64,000 bases of DNA from Colwellia sp. GTDB taxonomy: Bacteria; Pseudomonadota; Gammaproteobacteria; Enterobacterales; Alteromonadaceae. The notes beneath the pieces were generated by a model, which searched no databases, was not told where the DNA came from, and worked only from the letters and a program-made list of their open reading frames with translations. Made by a program: the position numbers and the translations under genes. Below, in pieces: positions 27,937-35,189 of the stretch (position 1 is the stretch's first letter; each line of letters begins with the position of its first letter). The DNA is taken from the NCBI RefSeq assembly GCF_013214175.1, contig NZ_JABSPA010000003.1, positions 1 through 64,000 on the forward strand, written 5' to 3'.

Positions 27937-28809
27937 TTATACACTCGGTGATAAATGTAAAAAGCAACCACGTCCGGCAAAGGTTAGTTGGTAGCGAGGC
28001 TCGACACCTTTATCAGTATTAATACTTTTTTCTAACAAGCCTTTATCAACTAAAAAATCTAACATGTTAGTTGATAATTCACCTAATTTTGCTTTGGCGG
28101 TAATTTCAACTTTAGTGGCAACGCCTTTAAAGGTGTACATAGCTTTGATTATCTTAGCTTCTGCTTCAGATATTTTTGGCATACGACCAGTATATGCAGG
28201 GAATTGCATTAACGGGAACTTACCTTGCACACTCTCGTAAGAAGCCTGTATCGCCTTAATATCAGTGTCTTTGTTATCAGTTAATTTAAAGGTATGAAAA
28301 ACCCCTGTTTCTTTACTTAAATAATCAACTTTCGCTAAAAATATCGGTAAGTCACAACCTTGTGCAACATGGTAAAAGCCGCTTTTCCATTTAGGCACTA
28401 GGCCTCGTGTTCCTTCCGGAGTGAATAAGAAAAACACTCGGTTTAATTTTTGGCTGTTGATAAAGTTTTTTATTTGTTCAACTTGGCCAACGCCTTTTGC
28501 TGAACGATCAATAGGTATAGCGCCAAGATACATCATCCAAGTACCTAACACTGGCACTCGACATAAGCTGTCTTTTACCGAAAAGTAAATTTTAACATCT
28601 TGTAAAATAGCGGCACCAAGGGCGTAAAAGAAATCCCAGTTTGATGTATGAGGCGCAGCAATAGCTACCCCTGCACCTTCTGGCGCTGTTTTAGAAAGTT
28701 TCCAACCAGCTATTTTAAACCAAACAGTAAACATAAATTTTAAGAAATATTTAGTAAAAATACCGTCAAAGATGGTTTTTTCGCGAATGGTGAGTGCTTT
28801 TTTAGCCAT
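27937..28809 (-). CDS. PlsC-like 1-acylglycerol-phosphate acyltransferase with extra C-terminal domain
   Basis: This 290-residue protein has the acyltransferase blocks HTSNWD (HX4D, near residue 55), a PIDRSAKG segment and FTPEGTRG, as in PlsC-type enzymes that acylate lysophosphatidic acid or related lipids at the inner membrane. The family normally ends near residue 215. Here about 75 more residues (EAKIIKAMYTFKGVATKVEI, LGELSTNMLDFLVDKGLLEK, RYQLTFAGRG) read like a winged-helix fold. The ATG at 28809 is preferred over a TTG at 28866. It is a single-gene unit ending at the bidirectional terminator. The acceptor lipid is not predictable. Confidence 0.85.
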   Translation of the reverse strand: MAKKALTIREKTIFDGIFTKYFLKFMFTVWFKIAGWKLSKTAPEGAGVAIAAPHTSNWDFFYALGAAILQDVKIYFSVKDSLCRVPVLGTWMMYLGAIPIDRSAKGVGQVEQIKNFINSQKLNRVFFLFTPEGTRGLVPKWKSGFYHVAQGCDLPIFLAKVDYLSKETGVFHTFKLTDNKDTDIKAIQASYESVQGKFPLMQFPAYTGRMPKISEAEAKIIKAMYTFKGVATKVEITAKAKLGELSTNMLDFLVDKGLLEKSINTDKGVEPRYQLTFAGRGCFLHLSPSV

Positions 28810-29441
28810 GATAAAGTAATTCAAAGTTACTACTAAGATGGCGCTATTGTAGCAGGTAAGTGGCAAAAAATATTGATGTAGCTAGCTATTTCGTTCGCTT
28901 GGCACTTGCTTCTGCTGATAAAAGTAAACACTCGTTTGAAAATAGATAATCATCTTGAGTTGTTTGCTAGGGTTTTACCAATAAAAACGGGGTGTTAGTT
29001 TAATGTTTGTAGCTTTAAAAGCTGTTATGTTGTTAGTGCGGTGTTTGAAATAAATAAACTTAATTGATAGTGAAGCTACTTTATTTAAACGGCCCCTTTT
29101 TAAAGTTGCTATATATATAGACACTTTTCAGGACTATCGTCATAACTAGCACCTTCATTGGTAATTCAATAGGTACCATTTCAGTGGTGCAATGTCATAG
29201 CTGATTTAAGCGGGGGCTTTGTTGTAATTTGTTTCCTAAAAATGTCTCATATAATACCGATTAAAGGATAAAACATTGTATTTAGAGATAATTTTTTAAG
29301 CACTATTTTTAGGTCATGATTAGGGCGCAATGCGAGAAGTTACTATATTCACTAGAAGAGTCACTTATATTTATATACAATCAACCTTTCTATGCACTTT
29401 GCATCCCAGTATCAACTCAACGTATCAATGATAATAATATG
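28810..29441. other. 632-bp gap between divergent acyltransferase and FHA genes
   Basis: It holds no convincing gene. A frame continuous with the FHA gene opens at 29316, but its DNA includes the 37-bp sequence shared with 35032-35068, so it is more likely promoter DNA than coding. AGCTTTAAAAGCT near 29010 is a small palindrome. Confidence 0.45.
29348..29384 (+). promoter_or_regulatory. Shared 37-bp upstream sequence, copy A
   Basis: This sequence starts TTCACTAGAAGAGT and ends TATTTATATACAATCAA. It matches 35032-35068 at 32 of 37 positions, and the last 17 bases are identical. It lies 57 bp before the FHA start chosen here. TATATACAAT is -10-like. A shared promoter or operator is the simplest reading. 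Confidence 0.6.
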
Positions 29442-30452
29442 GCTGCCATTTTAGATCTTAGTAGTAAAAACAAAGCGTTAAGTTATTTAAATGCCTGTCA
29501 TTGCTTTGGCAGGTCGCCGACTAATGTTGATACTGTAATCAATGCTCAGGAAGTGTCTCGCATACACGCAGTAGTAGATTGGACTAATAATCAATGGCTT
29601 ATTCGAGATATTAGTAATAATGGTACTTGGGTAAATAAACAAAAATTAGTAAAAGATACTCCGTATAAACTTAAGGTTGGCGATCAGATATTTTTCGCTT
29701 CAGGTGATAGCCACGGTTTTGCTATTCAAGACCTTAATCCTCCGCAAAATATGTTACTGCCTATTGACCAATATGGTGAGCAAGGAACTGAATCGCCAAT
29801 TATTTTATCTGATGGTAATTTACTTCCTTCAGAAGAAAACCCTGAGATTGCTTTGTTTTATGTGCCGAGTAAAGACCAATGGTATAAAGAGTTTTTGGTT
29901 GATACCGACGGTAGTGCTTATCCTGTGGTAAATTCAGATTTATTATTTTTTGCTAACCAAAAGTGGCAGTTAAAATTAATTCCATTAACTGAAAATACTG
30001 TGCTCATGGCGAAAGCTAAGTTATCTGTTCATCAGATAAAATACCGCTTTAATTTAAGCCTAGATGAAGAAAATACTGAATTAACGGTTACTACTGATGA
30101 TGAAAAATTCTCTTTAGCTACTAAAGCACATCATTACTTAACCTTAAGTTTGGCTAGACATAGAGATGAAGATGCTAAGCAAGGCATAGATGAAGATAAT
30201 CAAGGTTGGCGCTTGCCAGAAGTGTTAACCAAAGAGTTAGGTTGTGATATCACCCTGTTTAATACTCATGTTTGCCGTGCTAAACAGCAATTTAGAGACA
30301 TACTTGATGGTGCTTGTGATGGTGATGAATTAATTGAACGTAAAGGAAAGAAAATACGTTTTTCTGGGGTTAATTATCGTATTTATAAAGGCAATGAGCT
30401 GATTGTGAATCGCGGACAAGATAAAGTTTCACTTACGGTATTACATGGATAA
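29442..30452 (+). CDS. FHA domain protein
   Basis: This 336-residue protein has an N-terminal forkhead-associated domain with FGRS (24-25 Gly-Arg), SRIH (40-43) and NGTWVN (61-66), the residues that contact phosphothreonine. The remaining 200 residues hold a beta-rich middle part and a C-terminal segment (QGWRLPEVLTKELG, VCRAKQQFRDIL, ERKGKKIRF) that could be a winged helix. It overlaps the Ser/Thr kinase gene by 8 bp, so the two are translationally coupled. The FHA domain is probably a phospho-dependent partner or substrate of that kinase. The ATG at 29442 was chosen because the FHA fold begins there. The frame extends to an ATG at 29316, but the 37-bp shared sequence lies in between. Confidence 0.82.
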   Translation, partial: AAILDLSSKNKALSYLNACHCFGRSPTNVDTVINAQEVSRIHAVVDWTNNQWLIRDISNNGTWVNKQKLVKDTPYKLKVGDQIFFASGDSHGFAIQDLNPPQNMLLPIDQYGEQGTESPIILSDGNLLPSEENPEIALFYVPSKDQWYKEFLVDTDGSAYPVVNSDLLFFANQKWQLKLIPLTENTVLMAKAKLSVHQIKYRFNLSLDEENTELTVTTDDEKFSLATKAHHYLTLSLARHRDEDAKQGIDEDNQGWRLPEVLTKELGCDITLFNTHVCRAKQQFRDILDGACDGDELIERKGKKIRFSGVNYRIYKGNELIVNRGQDKVSLTVLHG

Positions 30453-33150
30453 TAAGTTACCACATTACAGCAGAGAACGATTATTAGGTGAAGGTGGCAT
30501 GGGTAAAGTTTACCTAGCCCAAGATAACCAGTTACAACGACAAGTTGCTATAAAAGAATTAACCTATCAACCAAAAGATGGAGAGGTTAATCATGCCCTG
30601 CAGGAAGCACGCTTATTAGCGCGTGTGAACCACGCTAATATTATCCAAATTTATAATATCCATGATGAAGGTGATCATATCACTTTAGTTATGGAGTATT
30701 TCAATAGTAAAACCTTGACGCAATTTCAACAGGAAAACTACTGTACCTTAGTACAAAAGCTAGATTTATTGCAGCAACTCTCAGCAGGACTAACGGCGGC
30801 ACATAAAAACGATGTTATTCATTGTGATTTAAAACCTACTAATATATTGGTGAATGACCAAGGGCAGCTAAAGATCACAGATTTTGGTATTGCTTTAATT
30901 GCCAGCAAGGAAAGAAAAAATAGTGAGCCTTCAGCTAGTGGAGAACCTTCAGCCAGCGAAGAGCCGTTACTGTACGGCAGCTTGCTTTATATGTCGCCAG
31001 AGCAGATACAAAAAAAACCATTAGATTATCGTAGTGATATTTTCTCATTCGGTATTGTTGCTTATCAATTGATGATAGGGAGCCACCCCTTTGGCCGTGG
31101 CTCAGCGACAGATATTGCCGAAAGAATATGTCAACAAACGCCAGAGCATGCAAAAAATTTAATGTTAAACGCACCTATTGCCTTAACTGACTTGTTAATG
31201 GAAATGTTAGTTCAGCCCCTTGAACAACGAACATTAACCGCTAGCGTCATAGAAAATCGTTTAAAGCATATTAGAACAGCTTTAATACAAGCAGAGATGA
31301 GTGAGCAAGCAACATTACCTTTAGGTGAACTGCCGATACCTTCTCAACTCGCTGCTAATGAATACGCTACGCAGCCTATTCAGCAAGCCTTTATTCCTCA
31401 AGGTACGCAAAGTATTCAGCCAATTGAAAAACTACCAACGCCCTGGTTTAGACAGAGCAATATAGTCATTACTAGCATGACTATATTTTGCATTATGCTG
31501 ATTGTACTTTATTGGCTTGATAAGACTAATGTAGTGGAAACCAAGCAAGTAGTTATACTAAAGCCAACGTTGTCAGACAGTTCAATAATGGCACCTATGC
31601 AACAAGATTTAGTTACTTCAGCGGTAGAAGATGCTTTACGACAAGCAGTAATAAATACCAAAGACATGTATTTAATTTCACAACGAGAAGTGAATGCCAT
31701 TAGTAAAGCATACCCTGATAATTTAAATAAGCTTAGGCAAGCAACAGGTGCCACAGATATTATCTCAACCGAGTTAGAGTGTGATAACAGCCGTTGTAAA
31801 GTGAACTTTTCACGTTTGGTGGCTAAAGTAAAAAACAGTGATAGCGTTGAAAGGTTAACGGTAAAAGCTGAGAAAAACTGGCTTGCACCTATAGATAAAT
31901 TTAATGCTATTTTTAGCACCAGCCAAACACAATTTGCTTCACTTTTCCCTCAGCACTCAGAGGTTAACCAATCAGCTTTAGTACAACGTCCTATTGATGA
32001 AGATGATTACCGAGATTACATAACACTCTATAGTGAAATTAAAGGTCAAGGCAATTATAGTGCAGAGAGTTTGGGGCAGTTAGAAGCTTTGTTAGCACGC
32101 TCTCCTTATTTATATGCGGCTTATGCCTTGTATCGAGATACCGCATTAGATCTGTATATTGATTCAAAGGATAAAAAGTACTTTCAACAATTAGATGTTT
32201 TATTAAAAAACTCACCACCTGAGTACCGTTACAGTGTTTTTGAAGCCATTGATAGATTTTGGTTAGCCTCTGATAGGGGGGATATGGCGGAAGCAAGGTT
32301 GCAAATCAGTGAAGCGAATAAAAGAGGCGCTGATGATTTAACCATTTTAGGTTTTGAAGCCTTTATGTCTTTTAATTCAGGACAGTATAATGAGGCAGCT
32401 AAATCCTATGCAAATGCCTTTAAATTAAGACCTAGCACAACACTATTAAACAATATTGCTTTTAGTTATTGGCGATTTGGGGATTTAGTTAAAGCTGAGG
32501 AATCACTAAATAAAATGCTTGAAATTGTCCCTGATAACTATATAGCACAGCAGTTACAAGCCAATATTTGGTTACTACAAGGACGACTTGAGTTGGCCAT
32601 TACTGCTTATGAAAAAATAGTGGCTAGGATTAATAATGGCAGAGATATAACTAATTTAAGTTTAGCTTATGGTTTAAATAAACAATATGAGAAAGCATTA
32701 GATTTTGCTCAAAAAGCGTTAAAGCAAAACCCCAAGCACCCCTTTAATTTATTGAATTTAGCTGATATTGAAATGATGATGGGTAATAAAGAAATAGCAT
32801 TACCTTATTATCAGCAAGTAGTTACTATTTTAGCAGGAGAAAGTGAGGTTAAATACTTACTGGGTTTAGCACAAGCTTATAGTCAACTAAAGCAAGCTAA
32901 CTTGGCGATAGCGGCTTTAAGTAAAGCGCAACATTTAGCACCTGACAATGGTGAGGTATATTATAGTTCAGCTATTGTTTATAGCTTATTAAATGAAGAT
33001 GCTTCGGCCATTCATCATGTTAAAGCCGCATTGAAAAATAATGTTGGCATTGTTTGGTTTAACCGTCCTTGGTTTGATCAGTTATGTGGCGAAGGTGAGT
33101 TTCAGCAGTTGATGAAGGATTATGATAATACTGGTCGATGCCTTAAGTAG
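30445..33150 (+). CDS. Transmembrane serine/threonine protein kinase with TPR C-terminus
   Basis: This is a 901-residue Hanks-type kinase. The kinase domain (about 7-270) has the glycine loop GEGGMGKV (15-22), catalytic Lys37 (VAIKEL), the catalytic loop HCDLKPTN (126-133) and DFG (146-148). Cys replaces the Arg of HRD, so it is a non-RD kinase that may not need activation-loop phosphorylation. One transmembrane helix lies near 338-357. Outside it are a segment that resembles TolB/FlgO-like regions (about 365-500) and at least four tetratricopeptide repeats (about 600-880). The kinase part is cytoplasmic and the TPR part periplasmic. It pairs with the FHA protein upstream. Signal and substrates are unknown. 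Confidence 0.92.
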   Translation: MDNKLPHYSRERLLGEGGMGKVYLAQDNQLQRQVAIKELTYQPKDGEVNHALQEARLLARVNHANIIQIYNIHDEGDHITLVMEYFNSKTLTQFQQENYCTLVQKLDLLQQLSAGLTAAHKNDVIHCDLKPTNILVNDQGQLKITDFGIALIASKERKNSEPSASGEPSASEEPLLYGSLLYMSPEQIQKKPLDYRSDIFSFGIVAYQLMIGSHPFGRGSATDIAERICQQTPEHAKNLMLNAPIALTDLLMEMLVQPLEQRTLTASVIENRLKHIRTALIQAEMSEQATLPLGELPIPSQLAANEYATQPIQQAFIPQGTQSIQPIEKLPTPWFRQSNIVITSMTIFCIMLIVLYWLDKTNVVETKQVVILKPTLSDSSIMAPMQQDLVTSAVEDALRQAVINTKDMYLISQREVNAISKAYPDNLNKLRQATGATDIISTELECDNSRCKVNFSRLVAKVKNSDSVERLTVKAEKNWLAPIDKFNAIFSTSQTQFASLFPQHSEVNQSALVQRPIDEDDYRDYITLYSEIKGQGNYSAESLGQLEALLARSPYLYAAYALYRDTALDLYIDSKDKKYFQQLDVLLKNSPPEYRYSVFEAIDRFWLASDRGDMAEARLQISEANKRGADDLTILGFEAFMSFNSGQYNEAAKSYANAFKLRPSTTLLNNIAFSYWRFGDLVKAEESLNKMLEIVPDNYIAQQLQANIWLLQGRLELAITAYEKIVARINNGRDITNLSLAYGLNKQYEKALDFAQKALKQNPKHPFNLLNLADIEMMMGNKEIALPYYQQVVTILAGESEVKYLLGLAQAYSQLKQANLAIAALSKAQHLAPDNGEVYYSSAIVYSLLNEDASAIHHVKAALKNNVGIVWFNRPWFDQLCGEGEFQQLMKDYDNTGRCLK

Positions 33151-33159
33151 CTTATAAAT

Positions 33160-33555
33160 TTAATTTCGGATAATGCCGCCACCATCACTAATAATTCCTC
33201 TGGTAGACATTTGTCCATATGGCGAAACTTGTTCTTCTGCTACTTTTAACTCTTGAGTTGCGGCTACATTCTTAATGGTTACCATTTTTGCAAGCAGCTC
33301 AGGTGCGTACTCAGCTAAATATAACAATCTTTCTAATTGCGCCGCGTCAGAATCGGCCATTTGCATTATTTGTTGTAATAGTTTTGGCTCATTCAAGGCA
33401 ATATCATTTAATCTATCAATTAACACCGGGTTGTTTTCGGCAATAGTGATTAGCATATCGGTTGAGTTCGCTGTGCTTGCTGCATTGGCACTAGATAAAA
33501 AAACACTGCTTGATAAAACCAAAATTACTGATAAAACTTTAATATATTTGTTCAT
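33160..33555 (-). CDS. Small secreted protein with helical repeats
   Basis: This 131-residue protein has a signal peptide ending SSANA (about 26) and an ATG preceded by AGGAAA. Residues 33-92 consist of similar helical units (NPVLIDRLNDIA, EPKLLQQIMQMA, DAAQLERLLYLA, APELLAKMV), each built on a P/Q-x-L-L pattern. The C-terminus is glycine-rich (ISDGGGIIRN). No enzymatic motif is present. The gene converges on the kinase gene with a 9-bp gap, so their transcripts probably overlap. A periplasmic partner of the kinase's TPR domain is possible but unproven. Confidence 0.7.
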   Translation of the reverse strand: MNKYIKVLSVILVLSSSVFLSSANAASTANSTDMLITIAENNPVLIDRLNDIALNEPKLLQQIMQMADSDAAQLERLLYLAEYAPELLAKMVTIKNVAATQELKVAEEQVSPYGQMSTRGIISDGGGIIRN

Positions 33556-34053
33556 GATATTTCCTACTACTATTTAGTGATAAGTATTCTTGCGATTGCG
33601 ATAAGTAATACTCGTAATTAATTTGTGTCTGCTCTTGTGCCTAGATGGTGTCTAAATTTGTAATTAGTTGCTTAAAAGCTGAGGTAAATTTAAAGGTTTA
33701 CGACCTCTCAAACCATGACAGCCGATTACAAACTACTTAATACTGCTCTTCACCTTGTTTTTCAATGTTTTCTTGTGCAATAAGTTGTTGTTAAATAATT
33801 GCTTATTAAATGTTTTTACTTTTGTGCAAATTTATCTTAATAATTGATGTAATTTTGTACTCGTAAGGGCGTGTCATTTTTTGTGATATTTTTGTGATGG
33901 AAATTTATAAATACTTCCATGTCAGCTTCAATGTCATTGGCCTTGTAATGCCGTGTAATGTTTTTTTGCTTTCAACTATGGAATAGTGCATTAAGGATAA
34001 AAACAATTAACTTCCCTGGAAGTATTCATACTTTCGATGGTAAGGAAATAACA
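33556..34053. other. 498-bp A+T-rich gap
   Basis: No gene or strong terminator was found. The last 60 bp, up to the ATG at 34054, resembles the DNA just upstream of the gene at 37604. It probably holds the promoters of the small secreted protein (-) and the gene at 34054 (+). Confidence 0.4.
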
Positions 34054-34428
34054 ATGCATGCACTATTATCAAGAGACTTAGACAAAGAGGTTGTATTAGC
34101 AGCAGGCAGCATTGCGGAAACGCAAAGGTTAACCAAGACAAATAGGAATGACAAAATGCAATGCACCCATGTTCACCTGAGGCAGTTAGATGAAAGTACA
34201 CTGACAACCTTGGCTGAGCATAAAATGCATGGTAAAGGTCGGCATAAGTGTTGCCAATGCGCTTATAACTCAGGATTCAATCAAGGCTCGCTGTTGCAAA
34301 GCTTTATTAGTTTGGATATTGAAAGCTTAGGTGATGCACACGCAGGTTCGGATGGTCGTTATAAGAGTGTTCATCAAGCTTTTGCCCTAGGGTATAGCGA
34401 TGGCGTTAATTCATTTATTCGAAGTTAA
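34054..34428 (+). CDS. Small cysteine-motif protein, possible chimera (GRHKC-x2-CAY family)
   Basis: This 124-residue frame has two plausible starts. The ATG at 34054 has TAAGGAAAT upstream, and its first codons (MHALLSRDLDKE) match the start of the gene at 37604. The ATG at 34156 has ATAGGAAT upstream and would give a 90-residue protein aligned end to end with the 85-residue protein at 38748. Shared features are M-x-C-x3-H at the start, GRHKC-x2-CAY-x2-G, an L-x-D-x2-AG stretch, and RYKSV-x3-F-x2-GY-x-DG near the end. The four or so Cys/His residues could bind a metal. I do not recognise the family. The gene lies downstream of the kinase locus. Confidence 0.72.
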   Translation: MHALLSRDLDKEVVLAAGSIAETQRLTKTNRNDKMQCTHVHLRQLDESTLTTLAEHKMHGKGRHKCCQCAYNSGFNQGSLLQSFISLDIESLGDAHAGSDGRYKSVHQAFALGYSDGVNSFIRS

Positions 34429-34518
34429 CGGCATTTTTTTTAAATAGTTGCATAAGGTATAAGGAAGTTAAAAAGGCTCGATATTGTTTGTGGCCAATAT
34501 TTGCAACCGGAGTAGTTC

Positions 34519-34725
34519 ATGCAAAGTAGAAAAACACTAACAAGTAGGTCTGGATTTAATTTGATGCAAAAAGATATTTTAGATAGCAGCGGTAACGTCA
34601 TAAGAACTTCTTATGAGGTGGAAGACGCTAATGAAGATGTTATAGGTCGTTTTGGCAGCTTAGCTGAGGCTGAGAAATTTATTAAGCTGTTATGTCACTT
34701 AAATTTTGAAGAAAAAGCCTTCTGA
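34519..34725 (+). CDS. Small uncharacterised protein (68 aa)
   Basis: This 68-residue frame starts with ATG after CCGGAG. The protein is soluble and acidic in its second half, with SSGNVIRTSYEVEDANEDVI and FGSLAEAEKFIKLL. The first part looks like two beta strands and the end like a helix. This pattern is common in small nucleic-acid or protein-binding domains, but no family is recognised. It follows the cysteine-motif gene by 90 bp on the same strand. Confidence 0.55.
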   Translation: MQSRKTLTSRSGFNLMQKDILDSSGNVIRTSYEVEDANEDVIGRFGSLAEAEKFIKLLCHLNFEEKAF

Positions 34726-34831
34726 GTCTAGGTTTGAGTCTATAAGAGTTTATTCTCTCAAGACATTTAAATTGCTGTTGGCTTATCTGCGGAAAGCACG
34801 ACACAATCCCAGTCGATTCAATCCAACTACT

Positions 34832-34878
34832 CTATTCGACTCTTATATTTAATAAAACTATTCGATAAACCTATTCGA
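34832..34878 (+). repeat. Three CTATTCGA direct repeats
   Basis: CTATTCGA occurs at 34832-34839, 34858-34865 and 34871-34878. The start-to-start steps are 26 and 13 bp. Related TCGATTCAA lies just before. The regular step suggests a binding array for a regulator upstream of the CadC-like gene, but chance in A+T-rich DNA cannot be excluded. Confidence 0.4.
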
Positions 34879-35031
34879 CAAAATCCCGCTTCAGAGTAAT
34901 AAATGGCTATGGCCTTTTTTATATCCAATCATTCCCTGAAACTTGTTTCTATATTGAGTTTTTACCGTCGAAAACGGCTCCAGTTATAGCTTTACCATAT
35001 TAGTCAGTGAACCATCTCAGAACCTATCATC

Positions 35032-35068
35032 TTCACTAGTAGAGTTACGGGTATTTATATACAATCAA
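35032..35068 (+). promoter_or_regulatory. Shared 37-bp upstream sequence, copy B
   Basis: This starts TTCACTAGTAGAGT and ends TATTTATATACAATCAA, matching 29348-29384 with 5 mismatches. It lies 121 bp before the CadC-like gene. Its conservation beside two otherwise unrelated signalling genes suggests joint control. Confidence 0.6.
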
Positions 35069-35189
35069 TTGCCCAATGTATTATTTTATTATTAATATGG
35101 AGCATTAAAAGTATCAAATTTAAGCTGCGTATTTTATTTAAAACCTGTTTGGCTAGTATGCTGAGCAATATATATGAATCGGTCAGTCA

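Larger units (their letters stand above)
34726..35189. other. 464-bp regulatory gap before the CadC-like gene
   Basis: It contains three CTATTCGA direct repeats (34832, 34858, 34871) and, at 35032-35068, the sequence shared with the kinase-operon promoter. No coding frame with a ribosome-binding site was found. Confidence 0.5.

Noticed and set aside
29316-29441. N-terminal extension of the FHA frame beginning at ATG 29316
   Set aside because: The segment contains a sequence shared with the promoter region at 35032-35068, and the FHA fold starts right after ATG 29442. Promoter DNA is the better explanation, though the frame is open.
34832-34878. CRISPR-like array
   Set aside because: Repeats are 8 bp with 5-18 bp between, far too short for CRISPR units, and no cas genes are present.
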